64,000 nt of DNA from Blastobasis lacticolella (Eukaryota; Arthropoda; Insecta; Lepidoptera; Blastobasidae): the NCBI GenBank assembly GCA_905147135.1, contig LR990043.1:5243057-5307056 (forward strand), given 5' to 3'. The notes below the pieces were generated by a model. It ran no database searches and was not told where the DNA came from. It saw nothing but the letters and a program-made list of their open reading frames with translations. The stretch's first letter is position 1. Each line of letters begins with the position of its first letter. This document shows positions 1-12,120 of the stretch, one piece after another. Position numbers and translations under genes: made by a program.

Positions 1-353
1 TCCATTCTTGTTTAGGTTCGTATCGTATCATTTCACACCAAGATATTCCCTGTAGCTTCCTGGGATGTAGCCCGAAATAAAGGGGTGCCGAAATGTGGTA
101 GTGTCACATACGAGTCTCTAGTGGACGTCAATTATGCAGTGAAATTGGCCAGCGCGGAACATGACAGAGAAATCACCATAAAAAATAACGAGGGTGCCTC
201 CACGCGGGACACGCACAATGTACACTACACGCTGCCAATCAGAATTTGGGAGCACGTGGCTTGTTTTTTTCTCCTTTTTTTTCTGTTTTGCAGACAGAAA
301 TTTCGGAACGGGCTTAATAAGATTGGGAATTACATTGTTGAGCAACGATCGAT

Positions 354-377
354 ACTATAGTATAGTATAGTATAGTA
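354..377. repeat. (TATAG)n microsatellite
   Basis: About five uninterrupted pentamers of TATAG. It lies in otherwise unstructured AT-rich DNA, and nothing ties it to a gene or a transposon. Confidence 0.9.
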
Positions 378-2970
378 GGCACGGAAATTCGTGTGCTTAC
401 AATGTATGGTCACTCCTTGATGTGTTGTTTCTACGTCCAATTTGGAATGAATTTCATTGGAAATGGGTTTAAACTTGTTTTGATGGTATATTTTCATTTC
501 AATTCATTATATGATTCCTGGTGGCTTATAGGTATAGTTGTTGATTATGGACGTAATGGATGGTGTTGGATGGAAATGGAAATGGCACTTCATTATTACT
601 CATGATCTGTTAGCAATTTAAATTAAGAGCTTAAGGGGAACAGAATTGATTAGGAAATAATATTTACATGACAGATACTAATTCTAATGAAAACAAATTT
701 ATATAGTAATAAATTTAAATAAATATATGAAATCGAAAAAGTATCAAATGGACGCAACAACACATTTAAACAAAAAATTACATACATATTTCTAAACAAC
801 TTGGCATTGCAAAAACACCTCAATCAGCATGAGCCACGACCAAAGCAAAAATTTAAAAACCAATTGTAGGGAAGTGGGTAATAACTAGTAAAATATAAAT
901 TTATGACCACTCTATTTGATTGAATCCATAGATTTAAGGTCCGAAAAGACGCCAATGCCATGCAATTTCATACCCACTACATAATAAAGGTACCAAAGAG
1001 GGTCCAGAAATCACTTTTTGCATAAAACGACTCCAAAATATATGGATTTATTATTCACTGGACGACCATTACTGTTATTGTGCCGTAAATCAGCATAAAA
1101 ATAATTCAATGACTATTATTTCATAAATAATGTCATAAAAAATTGTGTTTGAAGTTCAATGTAAGTATAAGAATTGTGTTCCTATTATGTTATACCAGTA
1201 AAGTTTTAAGTGTATTACTAATAATTGAATTATATTTTGAAGTTTAGACAATTCAAGTAACTTGGATTAAAGGGTTTTTAATTTTTCTTTATATTTACAT
1301 CAGATTTCATTTTGATGCACCATATCAACCACACTGTTTATCAATTCAGAACCAGAAACCAGAAACCAGAAGTTTAACCATTTACCCTGATGATATATTT
1401 GTAAAGATTGTTTGAATTCTTTGAAAACGCATGCACGAGACACCACATAATGTGTGTTGCTTTACTCCATTAGTCGCTCCCCCAATTTTGGTACAATTCC
1501 CTCATTTTGGGGTGAAATGTGTTAAAGTATCAGAAGCCAATAAACCAGTGTATCAAGAGCTATTGCTGTTAATGACGACATTGCAATTTGAAGGTCTAAG
1601 AAAATTGGCTATTGAATACAATGGGATATAGGGCACGTGGGAATCCAAAAAGGGAGCTATAATGCCACTGTTATAATGCCTTTATGGCCACGACATTGTA
1701 GCTTCCAATTGTCTTGCTTTGACTTAACTAGGTTAATGTAAAATGACCCTTAAACCTTCGAAATACAATAGATTTTGAACGAAAATTACTGTCCTTCCAG
1801 CAAATTGTGTGGACATTTAGACAAGCTGTTCTAAATAGGTATTGACAAGGCTGTTCATTTGGAATTGGGTGTCACTTCCAGTCTGTTTAAACTTGTATGC
1901 GAAACGCAAATATATGGGGCTCGGGCTACATGAAAGTTAACACCATTATTAATTAATGGAGACATGACAGGGGTTTTTAGTAGTTAGAGCCTACCACCTT
2001 ACTGTATGTTAAGGAGAGTTTTTAAAAAGCATTCAAAACTTACATACTCAAAGTTAAGTTACTAGCATACCAAAAATAGGTATCTGTATCTGTAATAGTT
2101 ACCTAAGTAAAGCTGATCTATGATAATTGGTAAGTAAAGCTGAATTCGCTGTCTAGAAAGAGCATCGCAAGAAATGTTACAAAGCAGTAAAGGCAAGTTT
2201 CCTCCGAGCGCCCTCCATACAAAAGTAGTTTCATCATATTTTCAATATAACCTTATCAAAGTCAATTCCATTTTTTATAGTTGATCTAGAAACCTAAGCT
2301 TGTGGTTCGTCAGATTTCGTTAAAATATATTGTTTCAAAGTTACACAGGATTTAAAATTTGTATGGAAATCTGTATTGAAACGATACATTTTACATAATA
2401 ATAATTATATAGCTCACAATTTTGTTTTATTCCCTAGCGAGGCACATGGACAGACGTCATTTTGAAAATGAAAATTATACTCAAAATCAAGTTATGCCGA
2501 CGTATCTTAACTTGTAAAATGGGGCTAGCTACCTAGCTAGCTGGTTACCTAACAAGTGTATAAATAACAATATTATCTTATAACGACAGTTAATATATTC
2601 TCCAGCAACGATCCAAAAGCAAACCAAAATCAAAAAGCGGTGAATACAATGTGAGAATTAGGGAAATGCAGTCTATACCATTGCCAACTTATTCGCAGTT
2701 TCTATCCAATAATGTTCTTTGACAGTGTGCTAATTTGGCTGAAGATCGCAATTTTGCTGCGTTTCCGGAGCTAGAGCGCTGCGGTTTCAGGGATTCAGTC
2801 AGCGTCTTTTATGTCGTGCTAGATTTAACTTTCGACCTAGATTTAGGTTCTTACTTGTGGGATTTGTGAATAAAATGCGTCATTGTTATGTGAAAATGGA
2901 GCTGGTTTTCAATCTTCCGGCCAGAAACTTGCCGCTTTACATTTAGCATTATACAGTTTTGTGTTTTTCT
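378..2970. other. AT-rich unique DNA, no gene seen
   Basis: Open frames here are at most about 70 codons and match nothing I recognise. There is no tRNA fold, no TIR pair and no long tandem array; only a short AGAAACC run near 1355-1372 stands out. Confidence 0.6.
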
Positions 2971-2973
2971 CTG

Positions 2974-3144
2974 GAGAAAGAAAAAGCACCTTTGATCAAA
3001 CATCGGTGATGGTAAAGGTTGACTCCCAAGCGATAGGTATCGGGTTCGAATCCCAGTGCGGCTTTTTGACTCTTTTCTGTGTTATGTACATTAATTGATC
3101 TCTAACCGTTGTTCTCTTGTGTCCGGAGAAAGAAAAAAGCATCT
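2974..3144 (+). repeat. Short tRNA-head SINE fragment with possible target duplication
   Basis: The centre carries a pol III B-box-like GGGTTCGAATCCC at about 3044-3056, followed by the 'ctgtgttatgtacatta' segment that also follows the tRNA head in the larger SINE-A copies of this window. The piece is bounded by two near-copies of 'ggagaaagaaaaagcac' (about 2974 and 3124), which look like a 16-20 bp target-site duplication. It is only about 130 bp long, so it is a 3'-truncated or head-only copy. Confidence 0.6.
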
Positions 3145-3269
3145 ATTAAGTATATTGCGTACCTATTATACATTGCTAAACGAAACTTTCAATATCTAGA
3201 GGCTAGTTTTCATTCGGACAGAGACCACGGTACAACGCAACTTTGTTAAAATTAATAAAAATCAAAATA

Positions 3270-3440
3270 CTTATTTATACTACCCAGTGACAAACGAGCA
3301 GACACCCCACCTGATGGTAAGCGGTAACGGCAGAGGTATATAAGAGGTCTCTTTAAAGGCGGACAACGCATAGGTAGCGCCACTGGTGTTGCTGATGTCC
3401 AAAGGTCCGCTTGCTCGCAAAAACGGTCGCCCATCACATC
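3270..3440 (+). mobile_element. Degenerate LINE 3' tail (CR1/jockey-like)
   Basis: The stretch 'aggtctctttaaaggcggacaacgc...ggtgttgctgatgtcca' aligns by eye with the better-preserved LINE 3' end at 18446-18650. A second motif, 'ccacctgatggtaagcggtaac', lies upstream in the opposite sense, so the copy is rearranged. No reading frame survives. Confidence 0.55.
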
Positions 3441-3444
3441 TACG

Positions 3445-3840
3445 ATTCATGCACTTTCATTTTAAGTAACAAAAGTACAGATCCGCAGACTAAGAGGATA
3501 TACCCCATACTTGCAATTGTACATCTTATAAAGAGTTCAAATTAAGCCCAAATATAGATACATGTCCTGAAATACTTCACAAACCAATTATCTACAGAAA
3601 ACCCTCGGTTCCCACGCTCCCCGCAAATCCCGCATTATCTAAATCCCAGAGTCTCGGGAGGATCCCCGGAGTCACGTCCCGGTAACGAGGCAGACACGTG
3701 TTTCGCCAACCACTAGCCTAATGCCTCAGTACTTGAAAGAAGTCGGTAGGTAATATACTGACTGTACTTGGGTAGTAGAACAAAGGTTCTATCTAGGTAT
3801 GAGTGGAGTGAGGTGTCTATTTTGTTGTTCTTTGTTTTAT
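3445..3840. other. No feature seen
   Basis: Unique-looking sequence; the slightly GC-richer patch at 3600-3720 holds no recognisable frame or fold. Confidence 0.5.
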
Positions 3841-3842
3841 TA

Positions 3843-4005
3843 CTAACTAGTGGACCTGACGCGACTTCGTTCACGTACACCTACTTTACCCTACCTACTT
3901 CTTTCCCTTTTTTTACTTGCTTATAACCGTCCTCTTGAATAAAGCTATCTATTGTTGAAAACCGCATTAATGTCCGTTGCGTATAGTGCCTGTTGTGTCG
4001 TTTAT
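3843..4005 (-). mobile_element. Helitron-like fragment
   Basis: In reverse complement this reads as the widespread lepidopteran piece with 'aacggattttaatgcggtt', 'caatagatagagtgattcaagag' and a terminal 'gcgaacgaagt...ctagt'. The same order is seen at 9261-9475 and 30517-30718. A CTAG end followed by T fits a Helitron 3' terminus, but no coding sequence is present. Confidence 0.55.
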
Positions 4006-4039
4006 ATGTTTGATGTTTCTCTATGTATTGGTATTGCAA

Positions 4040-4115
4040 ACGTCCATAGGCTGCGGTGACTGCTTACCATCAGGCGGGCCGTAAGCTTGTTTGCCACCTT
4101 GGTGGTATAAAAAAA
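4040..4115 (+). mobile_element. LINE/SINE 3' tail fragment with poly(A)
   Basis: Contains 'gtccataggctgcggtgac', 'accatcaggcgggccg' and ends in an A9 run, matching the last 75 bases of the LINE end at 18600-18655. It is severely 5'-truncated. Confidence 0.6.
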
Positions 4116-4199
4116 AAGTTTTATTGTGAGCGATAAAGTGTTAAATAAGTAAATACATAGGGACAGACGACGGAAAGCGACTTTGTTTTATACTTAATA

Positions 4200-4690
4200 T
4201 ATGTATGTGTAGACGTGCCCTAAATTTGCATGGGTGAAAAAACAAAACTATGTGGTCTCTTCCTGCACCTACAGGAAACATGCGAGTAAGTTACAGAATT
4301 TAGCATGGTTGATTAAAACCAAAGAGGTGTTCGGGTAAATGGGTACCATTGTCTTGTAATTTCTTCGATAAATATAAATGTTCTAATTGTGGTGTTCCGG
4401 CTCACAGGCCAAGGTGTTAAGGCTCTAATAACTCCATGTAGTTCTCACGTTGACAACGCACCTCTAATTATTTGCTTTCGTATTCCATGTTGCGATATAG
4501 TTCCAAAACAAAGATACGACTATGTCTATGTTCATATAATTCCCAGTCCATTCTTATTCTAATCTTTAATTCTATGGGCAAGCTGTCGCTGTTTAGTCAT
4601 TTTTGTTGTTTACTGTATATTGATTGCTGTTTTAGTTGGCCCGGCGCGACTTTCTATGATACCATGCCCTACCGCATCATACCCTAACCT
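4200..4690. other. No feature seen
   Basis: The 71-codon frame at 4472-4687 has no recognisable domain. A short 'gggacagacgacggaaagcgact' piece just upstream (about 4161) resembles the 5' portion of the Helitron-like repeat in reverse. Confidence 0.45.
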
Positions 4691-4760
4691 ACAGCTACCC
4701 TGCATCTACCCTACACCTGCCCTGCACCGATCCTGCACTTACCCTACACCTATCCTGCAT
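4690..4760 (+). repeat. 11-bp degenerate tandem repeat
   Basis: Six consecutive variants of an 11-base unit of the form ctaccctgcat / ctaccctacac / ctgccctgcac. The phase is regular, so this is a micro-minisatellite rather than a coincidence of base composition. Confidence 0.75.
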
Positions 4761-4764
4761 TATA

Positions 4765-5526
4765 AAAAGTTGCAGTGCTCTATATTGCGCCACGCGGCAG
4801 TACTATTTCTTAACTAAAAAATGAATTTTGATCGTCTACTAACTATTAGTGCAAAAGACTACAAAATTATAAAGTCTATTTTCTACATAAATACAAACAG
4901 TCATGTTGTCAGAATGTGGATGTGCCAAAAGTTTGGGCCGCCGTGTGGAGTCTCTTTAACTGGTAAACCTGGTTACGTGGTCTGCTCTTCCACGGAGCAT
5001 CGACAGGAAACCATTTAACCTTGAACCGTCTTTTGGTTTGTTTTAGCTATCGTTCCGCGGTTCCGGTCTTGATAAAGTTTCTCGTAATATAAGACGTCGG
5101 TTTCATATTACATCAAACTGGGCTATCGTAGTCATTTTACGTAACTAGTATAGTCACTCGTGCTTAAAACTCGTCACTGCGTCACTGATAGGCGTAACAT
5201 CAAATTACGTCACATCTGGCCTGTAACGTTGACAGATAAACCAATTTTATGCGTCTACGTACCCCAAACGGACGATGCGTGCCGAATCAATCGAATATTT
5301 AGGCCAATGGGCGATTTTATAGTTTTTAATAACGTGACGATATTATCGTGGTCGTCCACGGTACGACGATAACACAGGGAAGTAAATTGGATGGAAATAT
5401 AAAGACTTATTTAAATTCCGTTCATGGGTTAAAGATTTTCTTACGTCATTGATGTGTACGTGTAGTACGTACATAATATCGATTTATAAATGGCCGTTTT
5501 TACTTCGTCCACATAAAAAATATATC
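4765..5526. other. No feature seen
   Basis: Unique-looking DNA with several 'cgtcac' words around 5170-5220. The 65-70 codon frames have no support as genes. Confidence 0.45.
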
Positions 5527-5645
5527 TTATCTTGGCATCAATATCCCGATTGTCCGCTTTGGCCATGATCCAGGATATGGCAGATCAGCCGTTTGCCTCT
5601 GTGACCCTGTTAACAGAGGAACACCAGATTGCATCATGGTTCCAA
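5527..5645 (-). mobile_element. SINE-A 3' fragment
   Basis: The order 'cttggcatcaatatcccg', 'ccatgatccaggat', 'ctctgtgaccctgttaacag' and 'gattgcatcatggtt' matches the 3' half of the tRNA-derived SINE seen complete at 55590-55923, in reverse. The tRNA head is absent. Confidence 0.65.
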
Positions 5646-5947
5646 ATTACCTCATATTATGTATACTTTATATACATAAACGTAGAATATTCAAACAACC
5701 TAATAAGTACACGTCTATTTTGCTATGGTGTCAACTTGAAAGATAGACTACTTTAGAGCCTATCTCTTTTATTACAAGCTTTTTATCAATTTATTATATA
5801 AAGTTTGGTAGTAGTAGATACAAAAGACAGCACATTGACCTACCCAAAACCAGTATAAGATGAGCTAGCGTCTCCATAGCCTCATATATCTATGTTAGCA
5901 CCTTTTGTACTGGTTTGTGTTTTGTACATCAAGTCATCCATTAAGCA

Positions 5948-6014
5948 ATTAAAATTGTAATCCTTCACTACATAACAAAAACAAAACATTAAAATTGTAA
6001 TCCTTCACTACATA
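5948..6014. repeat. 27-bp direct duplication, 40-bp period
   Basis: The 27-base word beginning 'attaaaattgtaatcct' and ending 'ttcactacata' occurs twice (5948-5974 and 5988-6014) without mismatch. It is probably a local replication duplication; the perfect match argues that it is recent. Confidence 0.9.
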
Positions 6015-6019
6015 TTACA

Positions 6020-6170
6020 AAAGAATGCGCCACGCCGCGTCTGTCTGAATATCTGAAAATGTGTGATTTTCTTACGGTTTTCACCAATAGACAGAGTGAT
6101 TCATGAGGAAGGTGTAGGTGTATAACTTGTTAGGGTTACTACTCATGCGAAGCCGGGGCGGGTTGCTCAC
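6020..6170 (+). mobile_element. Helitron-like fragment
   Basis: Contains 'gcgtctgtctgaatatctg', 'cggttttcaccaatagac', 'agagtgattcatgaggaagg' and 'gcgaagccggggcgggttg', in the order typical of a very abundant lepidopteran repeat. It is non-coding. Confidence 0.6.
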
Positions 6171-7370
6171 GTTTAATAAACATGACAACGTCACTGCCCA
6201 TTCACACTACAAGTCCCTTCACGTAATTTTATGCAACTACCTTCTACAAGTCAGCCGATGATTTCAAACCTGAAATTTCTACCTACCGTCAAAGCACGCA
6301 TATTTGACGTAGACGACGCCAGGCGCCCACCGCGAGGCAGGCGGGTAGTCCTGGCTGAGGATGAAGCTGCAGTGGTTCACGCCTGTACACCTGGAACAAG
6401 AATGCACGTTTTTATGTCAATCTCGACACCTGATGGAAACTGGTCACTGCTGTCGTTTCTTACCCATGACACAAATGAAATCAAATACAAGTCATTCAAG
6501 TCAAGTTTATTCTAAATATTTATGAACTTAAGAACATATGTTTTGTAAAATTCGGTTATAACGTTCCAGACTCGTTCCCGCGAGAACTACATTGGATTTC
6601 GGGATAAATTATAGCTATTTATATAGATAAATTATGCTATTCTGGGCTATAAGCTAAAATGCTGCCAAATTTAATCGTAATCAGTTCAGTAGTTTTTAAA
6701 ACCGTAAAACTAGCCGATCAGCATTATTTACCTCCGAGTATAATTGTCTGTCACGACAACTTTTAGTATCAAAGTGCAGTTAAGGAATTTAATTTAGACT
6801 TAATCTGCCGCCTCAATTGAACTGTTCTACTCCAATGAAAAGCTAAGTAAATCCTTAATTAAAACCAAACAAATGTCAGCTCTCACAGAATTCAATTAGA
6901 CTTGTCACGAATTGCCTACAAATGGGTGATTACCTGCAACGAGGCTATTAAGACGCTCAGCTACGTCATTTAGCGTAATGGCCACCTATTATTGCAGTAT
7001 GCTACCAATTTAGCCGCTATACTTATGAATCCGAAGAGACTTATTAAAAGCCATTTCCTAATAGAAGTTCATCTGGTATAAAAAATTATTTACAATTTAA
7101 ACATTACACACACAAAGAACATAGAATTATATATTACAAACTATCTACAAAAAAAAACCTTACCTTAAACTTAATTAGGCCCTAGGTACCTTGAATGAGG
7201 AAATGTGGCCGCGATTGTAAGTAATCTTACAGGAAAATATTTATATTTGTTATCATAATCGCATTTTAATTTGCGCGCATATAAATTGTTTTTCTTATTT
7301 CTTGTTATGTATAATTTTTTGTGTGTGCAATAAAGAGTTTTTACTTTTACTTTACATAATCCAATAAAAG
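6171..7370. other. Unique DNA with one GC-rich patch
   Basis: A 94-codon frame (6231-6515) spans a GC-rich patch at 6290-6400 whose composition differs from its surroundings. The translation has no domain I know and there is no clear splice context. The remainder to 7370 is AT-rich and featureless. Confidence 0.4.
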
Positions 7371-7425
7371 CCCACTGTTGTAGTTGAGCCTCCTCCACAT
7401 CAGTGGAGGGTATTACCATATATCC
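7371..7425 (-). repeat. Repeat family D fragment
   Basis: The words 'gttgagcctcctccacatcag' and 'tatccacgcttgga' match the end of the family D copy at 51115-51300. Only the terminal 55 bases remain. Confidence 0.5.
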
Positions 7426-7525
7426 ACGCTTGGAATTGTTTTCTACAGACGATAATGCTGGAATTATTCATGACTATACAATGACTATAGACTTCGTCAA
7501 TAAGACAATAATAAAAAAAAACATC

Positions 7526-8060
7526 TTGGCGTTAGTGTCCCGGTTGTGCTCTAGAGTACGATGGATTGGGGTCCGCGTTGACAATGATCCAGGATTTGGC
7601 GATCAGGTAATTACAGTAGAGCGACTACCATCTGACCCTGCAATCAGGGGAACCTGACCAGATTGGATCATGGTTACAAATTCATTTGCCTGAATTTGCA
7701 GGTTTCATCACGATGTTTTCCCTCACCGTAAGGGCATCGAGCATGGCCGTGTGGTGTCCGGCAGAGTAGAATAGCACCAACCCCTTACACTCGTGGGTGT
7801 CGTACAAGGCGACTAATGTTTTCGAGGCAAAATGTCAATAGTCTCCGTGGTCTGGAAAATGGGCAGCAGTATTTTCCATTGTTATATTTAAACACTGCGA
7901 TCTCCAACCCGGCTGCCAAGCGTGGAGATTATGGCAATAACCTCCCCTTTCGTGGGAGAGGCCCTAAGTCCTTTAGTGGACTGTTACGGGCTGTGATGAC
8001 AGCATCGGTTAGAATTCAACTAATGTACATAACTCAAAAAAGAGTCATTGATACATGACC
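7526..8060 (-). mobile_element. SINE-A copy split by a family D insertion
   Basis: 7526-7739 reads, in reverse, as the SINE-A 3' half: 'cttggcgttagtgtcccgg', 'acaatgatccaggatttgg', 'accctgcaatcaggggaac', 'gatgttttccctcaccgta'. The same element resumes at 8002-8060 with 'gcatcggttagaattcaac' and 'aaagagtcattgatacatg'. The gap is exactly occupied by repeat family D. The word gcatcg appears on both sides of the insert (7734-7739, 8002-8007), consistent with a 6-bp duplication. Confidence 0.8.
7740..8001 (+). mobile_element. Repeat family D copy (262 bp), nested
   Basis: Starts near 'ggccgtgtggtgtccggcag' and ends 'gactgttacgggctgtgatg'. Other copies lie at 22914-23146, 31745-31945 and 54565-54835, with fragments elsewhere. 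It encodes nothing. The (gatgat)-type 3' end resembles RTE LINE tails, so mobilisation by an RTE enzyme is plausible but inferred. Confidence 0.75.
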
Positions 8061-8061
8061 G

Positions 8062-9260
8062 TTAATAAGACAATAAATCATTTTATTAGATACTGAATGG
8101 CATGATCATTAAATAAGTGAGTTTTATAGCGCGATCTCTACGACCAGTCAAAGTACTTATGAAGACTAACATCGTGGTATCGTGACATTGTATTGTCACC
8201 GAATTACATAAATATGCAAAATTTCAGCTCAACCGGAAACCGGGAAATGGGTCTACTTTAACTTGCAAGATTTTATTACCAACAACCATCCCCGGGAATG
8301 TGAAAGTAACTAAAATATTGTAAAAATAGTCTCTAAGTTAACCTGGAGCAGGCAGCGGTGCAGCACTGGTTTGAGACTTGGAGAACAGTTAGTTTAGTTT
8401 AAGTTACTTAAAAGTCTGTAAGTATATAAATATACAAAGGCGAATAGAATAAAACAAAGTCACTTCCCGCCAGGCGCCGGCTGTGACTCACAATCGCCTA
8501 CGGTTTTATGAGCCAAAAGGCCAAAGATTCAAAGCTCGCTGTGCTTGCTTAATTCTTTTATTTATTTTATCGATCACTCCAACTTTTTAGAACAGAAATG
8601 TCAAAAATTTCAAGCTTGCTCCGTTCGTTCACACATTCGTTGTTCATACCAGGTTTTAAACCTACTATTTCCGAGCTCGCTCATATATTTATTGTTCTCT
8701 TATGGCGCTCGCTCATTGGGTAGAGAATACCTATATCGAAACCTACCTAATTAACCTATAATTTTAACTTTAAAATTGACGAAATTGTGATTTATTAGAA
8801 ATCCTCCTACTGTCGGTAACCAACTTTCCCCACCAGCTTTAGGAATGATGACTAATCGTAACTCGTACTCTGATATGTAATCTACCCTCAAATCACAGAA
8901 CACCGAGATAGCATCAAGTAATTTCCACTCAACAAACGCTAAGCGAAATTACACGTTACATCCATCATTTGGAGAGCTAGGAAGTGACTGGCTTTTACTG
9001 TTTAATATTCGTGATTAATGAAGGTAGAATGAAATAGAAGAGGTGCTGTTTCCTCATTGTAATTGCAATGCCGTGATGGGGGTTTGATAAATCTAAATGT
9101 GCACGTCTGAGGCAAGCGGAGGGGGCCTCAAAAGCGAACCGTACATAGCCTTTTCTGTACGTTTAATTTCCTTTTAATTATCGATTTGCAAATATAATTT
9201 TGAAAAGGGTTACGAATTGTACACCAAATATTACAAGTAGGTGTAATGGTATATCTATAT
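8062..9260. other. Unique DNA with a Helitron-like scrap
   Basis: 'aaaacaaagtcacttcccgcc' at about 8452-8472 matches the 5' segment of the Helitron-like repeat at 30530. Otherwise only short random frames are present. Confidence 0.45.
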
Positions 9261-9478
9261 ACTTAGTATAAAGTCGCTTCTCGCCTTCTGTGCCTATGTA
9301 TCTATGTATGTATCTATGTGCGCTTAGATCTTTTAAACTACGCAACGGATTTTAATGCGGTTTTAAACAATAGATAGAGTGATTCAAGAGAAAGGTTTAT
9401 AAGTAAGAAAAAAAGGGTTGATAGGGTGTAAAGTAGGTGTATGCGAACGAAGTAGCGCCAGAGCCACTAGTTTAAAAT
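9261..9478 (+). mobile_element. Helitron-like element, near-complete short copy
   Basis: Runs from 'tacttagtataaagtcgc' through 'aacggattttaatgcggtt' and 'agatagagtgattcaagag' to 'gcgaacgaagtagcgcc...ccactagt'. The CTAG terminus next to T is the expected Helitron 3' boundary. It is about 215 bp with no coding capacity, so it is a non-autonomous copy. Confidence 0.6.
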
Positions 9479-9886
9479 AAATAAAAATTTGAAATTAAAG
9501 GATACGGTCTATCGGTTCATACAAGGTGTTCACTAAGATCTAGCCGGTACAAAGTAAATGTAAAACGGAAGTATGAAAAATACGGAACTCGTATCAGTTA
9601 AAAAAATAAATCTATGTCTAGCCAATTCTTCACAATTATTTTTCGAAAACTTAATATTTTTAGCAAAACTGCAACACTCACGCGAAACTCATGCAACACT
9701 GGAACAAGCCGTAGAGTAAACGATGAAAGAAGAAACTCCTTTTATGCCCGGAGTAAGAAGTTTTTATCGTCATAGCGAAGAGAAATCAATGAGGAAAGAA
9801 AAAACGCCTTTCAAGAGGAGAGGACATTATGTTCAATAATGCGTGTAATGCGTTCGCTTTAAGAAAACACTGATAATGCGGCGTGC

Positions 9887-10370
9887 CGCGTGACATACCT
9901 TTTGATGTTACATAAAATAGCCGACGGATGTGCCCAAAATGAACTAGCACAGGAACTAGATTTCCTTAGAATCATGGTATGTACAACACCAGTATTAGGG
10001 GGCACACATAACGAGTTTCCAACTCGTTGCGGTGCTAACGTTTAACTATCCTCAAATACGAAATGGTCACCCATCCAGCTCCCTTGCATTACTATCATTG
10101 CTTACCCCTGGTTTTTACTATTTAATAAAAACATCGTAACATCTGACATAATGGACAAAACTGGAATTAAGTCTCGTCATTTTGAAATATCATGCCAATG
10201 CCAACAACAGCGACCCTGTCACATGGTCTGACAACGTTATGGCTCTGTAAGAAAACTTCTTTTAAGGGGCACAACGGCAAAAATGCGTACAATGCGTGAC
10301 ACACACCTTTTGATACATAAAATGGCCGACGGATGTGGCCAAAAAGAAACATAAAATAATAACTAGAATT
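9887..10370. repeat. Diverged direct repeat pair
   Basis: 9887-9965 and 10290-10370 share 'gtgacatacCTTTTGAT', 'acataaaatagccgacgg' and 'atgtgcccaaaatgaa' in the same order with scattered changes. This is either an old local duplication or two copies of an unnamed repeat. Confidence 0.55.
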
Positions 10371-10577
10371 CCCCAGCATCATAATACATATTATTATGGC
10401 TAATTAACTCGCTCACAGCCTATCATCGCCTTCGAAATTATAACCTCAGGGCAGGTCTTCCTAACGGAGTATGCAGTTTCATTCGTCATTAGTGGCAGTG
10501 TATGACAAAGACAATGACATGCCTGTCATTGTCAATGTCCAAACCTAGGATTTTTTTACCTGTCTGTCTATGCAGTG

Positions 10578-10690
10578 TCACAAACTTAATCTGACCCAGT
10601 GACAGCGTCGCTGTTAATGGCATTGACATGACATTTCAAAATGGCGACACTTGATTCCAGTTTTGGCCACTGGGTCAGATAAGTTTGTGC
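10578..10690. mobile_element. Small MITE, family M1 (copy 1)
   Basis: Imperfect terminal inverted repeats of about 25 bp: left 'cacaaacttaatctgaccca', right the complement of 'tgggtcagataagtttgtg'. The 110-bp interior ('gtcgctgttaatgg', 'aaaatggcgacactt') matches the copy at 44744-44858. It is non-coding; the transposase family cannot be told from this alone. Confidence 0.75.
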
Positions 10691-10699
10691 ATCCATAGC

Positions 10700-12110
10700 T
10701 TTTTTCGGGTGTGTTCATAATTTCATGCCAAGAATGCGTTCGTTTCATAGCAAATTAGTAATATTTTAAACATTAATATAAAAAAATTGGCTAGCTAAAG
10801 AATTTAAATAATTACGAGAGGACATTACGTTTTATAAGCTTTATCCATTACAACTCTCATTATGCCGGCTGGTGGTCAGGAAAAAACTAGACTGTCTCCT
10901 TTGAAATGAATTTTCTCTATTGGTATTCGTATAGTATTGGTATAGTCGTCGTTACGTAAATTGTTGCACTTACTGGCCTCACTGCATATTCCAAACTTGA
11001 TGTAGGTAATATTAATTGAACAAATAATTTAAATTATTCTGAAAGAAATTACTTAATTCAATTTATTACCATCCTAAAATGTAATTTCAATTTGTAATTG
11101 AAATTGAAAGCTTAAATTACGAACCAATAAAGTTAGATAACATCAACAAATAGCCAGCCCCCGTGAAATGCAGCTGTCTACTAAAATGTTATGTAGCAAA
11201 TCAATATTAATACATTAACAATTCGTTGCTCCAACAGCTCAGAGGGAGTAACTGAGGCGAAACACAAAATGAATAAAGTAATTGAATTTGAAATAAGTTA
11301 ATACTTTCGTAACCCACCTATTTACTAATACCTAGTGACTATTATGGAATCTGTGCCGCCCATAGCTGGAATTTCAATAGATTGTTTGTGTAATTTTCAA
11401 ACTTGACATTTTACAACTTTATCAAATTGGAAGACCATTGGGATCCCTGCTGGATACCTGCTAGATAACAGATATGTCTAGCAAACTCTGTCAAGGGTCA
11501 AACTCTACTTCGTCAACTAAGCAATGGCTCTAGGTTTCAATGGTCTTGAAGTATTTAAAAGGCTGATTTAAAAGCTGATTTGTCAACGGGACATCACTAT
11601 ATCTTTCCTCCAAGATAAGCAGATGGTATAAGGGACTTCCACGGTTGACACCCTGTAAAACAAGCTTGTGGTGTGAGTTGTGACCACGTGACAGGGAAAT
11701 AAATATAAAGGTACTATACACTAGTTTTCTTGATAGGCTCTTTACCAACTCTCTGCAGAGAATCCCACAATATTTCGGTCACTTTGTGAGGAAGTTCAGC
11801 AACAACTTCGAGAAACTGATTTTGGCAGAAAAAGTTGAAGGAAAGAAATCTCAGGCCCTGTTGACGAAAGATGTACGATACTCTGTGCCGTAGGTTAGGT
11901 AGGTTGGGTATGTCCGATGGCGAGACAAGTGATCCATGGCAGCGATCCAGACTCTCAACAGTGAAGAGTACGACGCAATGAGGAGGACACTAGTTTAAAA
12001 ATTATATTTCAGTGCGACCAAATACAATCCTTTAAATAGCTATTTAACCATTGAATTGCGTACTTAACGGCCCTCCGAGGTCCAAAAAAACATCAATTAT
12101 TATGCGCACG
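10700..12110. other. No gene seen
   Basis: AT-rich to 11,330, then mixed composition. The 72-codon minus frame at 11530-11748 has no recognisable domain, and no repeat was identified. Confidence 0.45.
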
Positions 12111-12120
12111 CGCTACCGCG

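Noticed and set aside
9261..9478. LINE 5' UTR reading for the 'aacggattttaatgcgg' repeat
   Set aside because: The CTAG-type end and recurrence as short stand-alone units fit Helitron-like elements better, although I could not see the terminal hairpin clearly.
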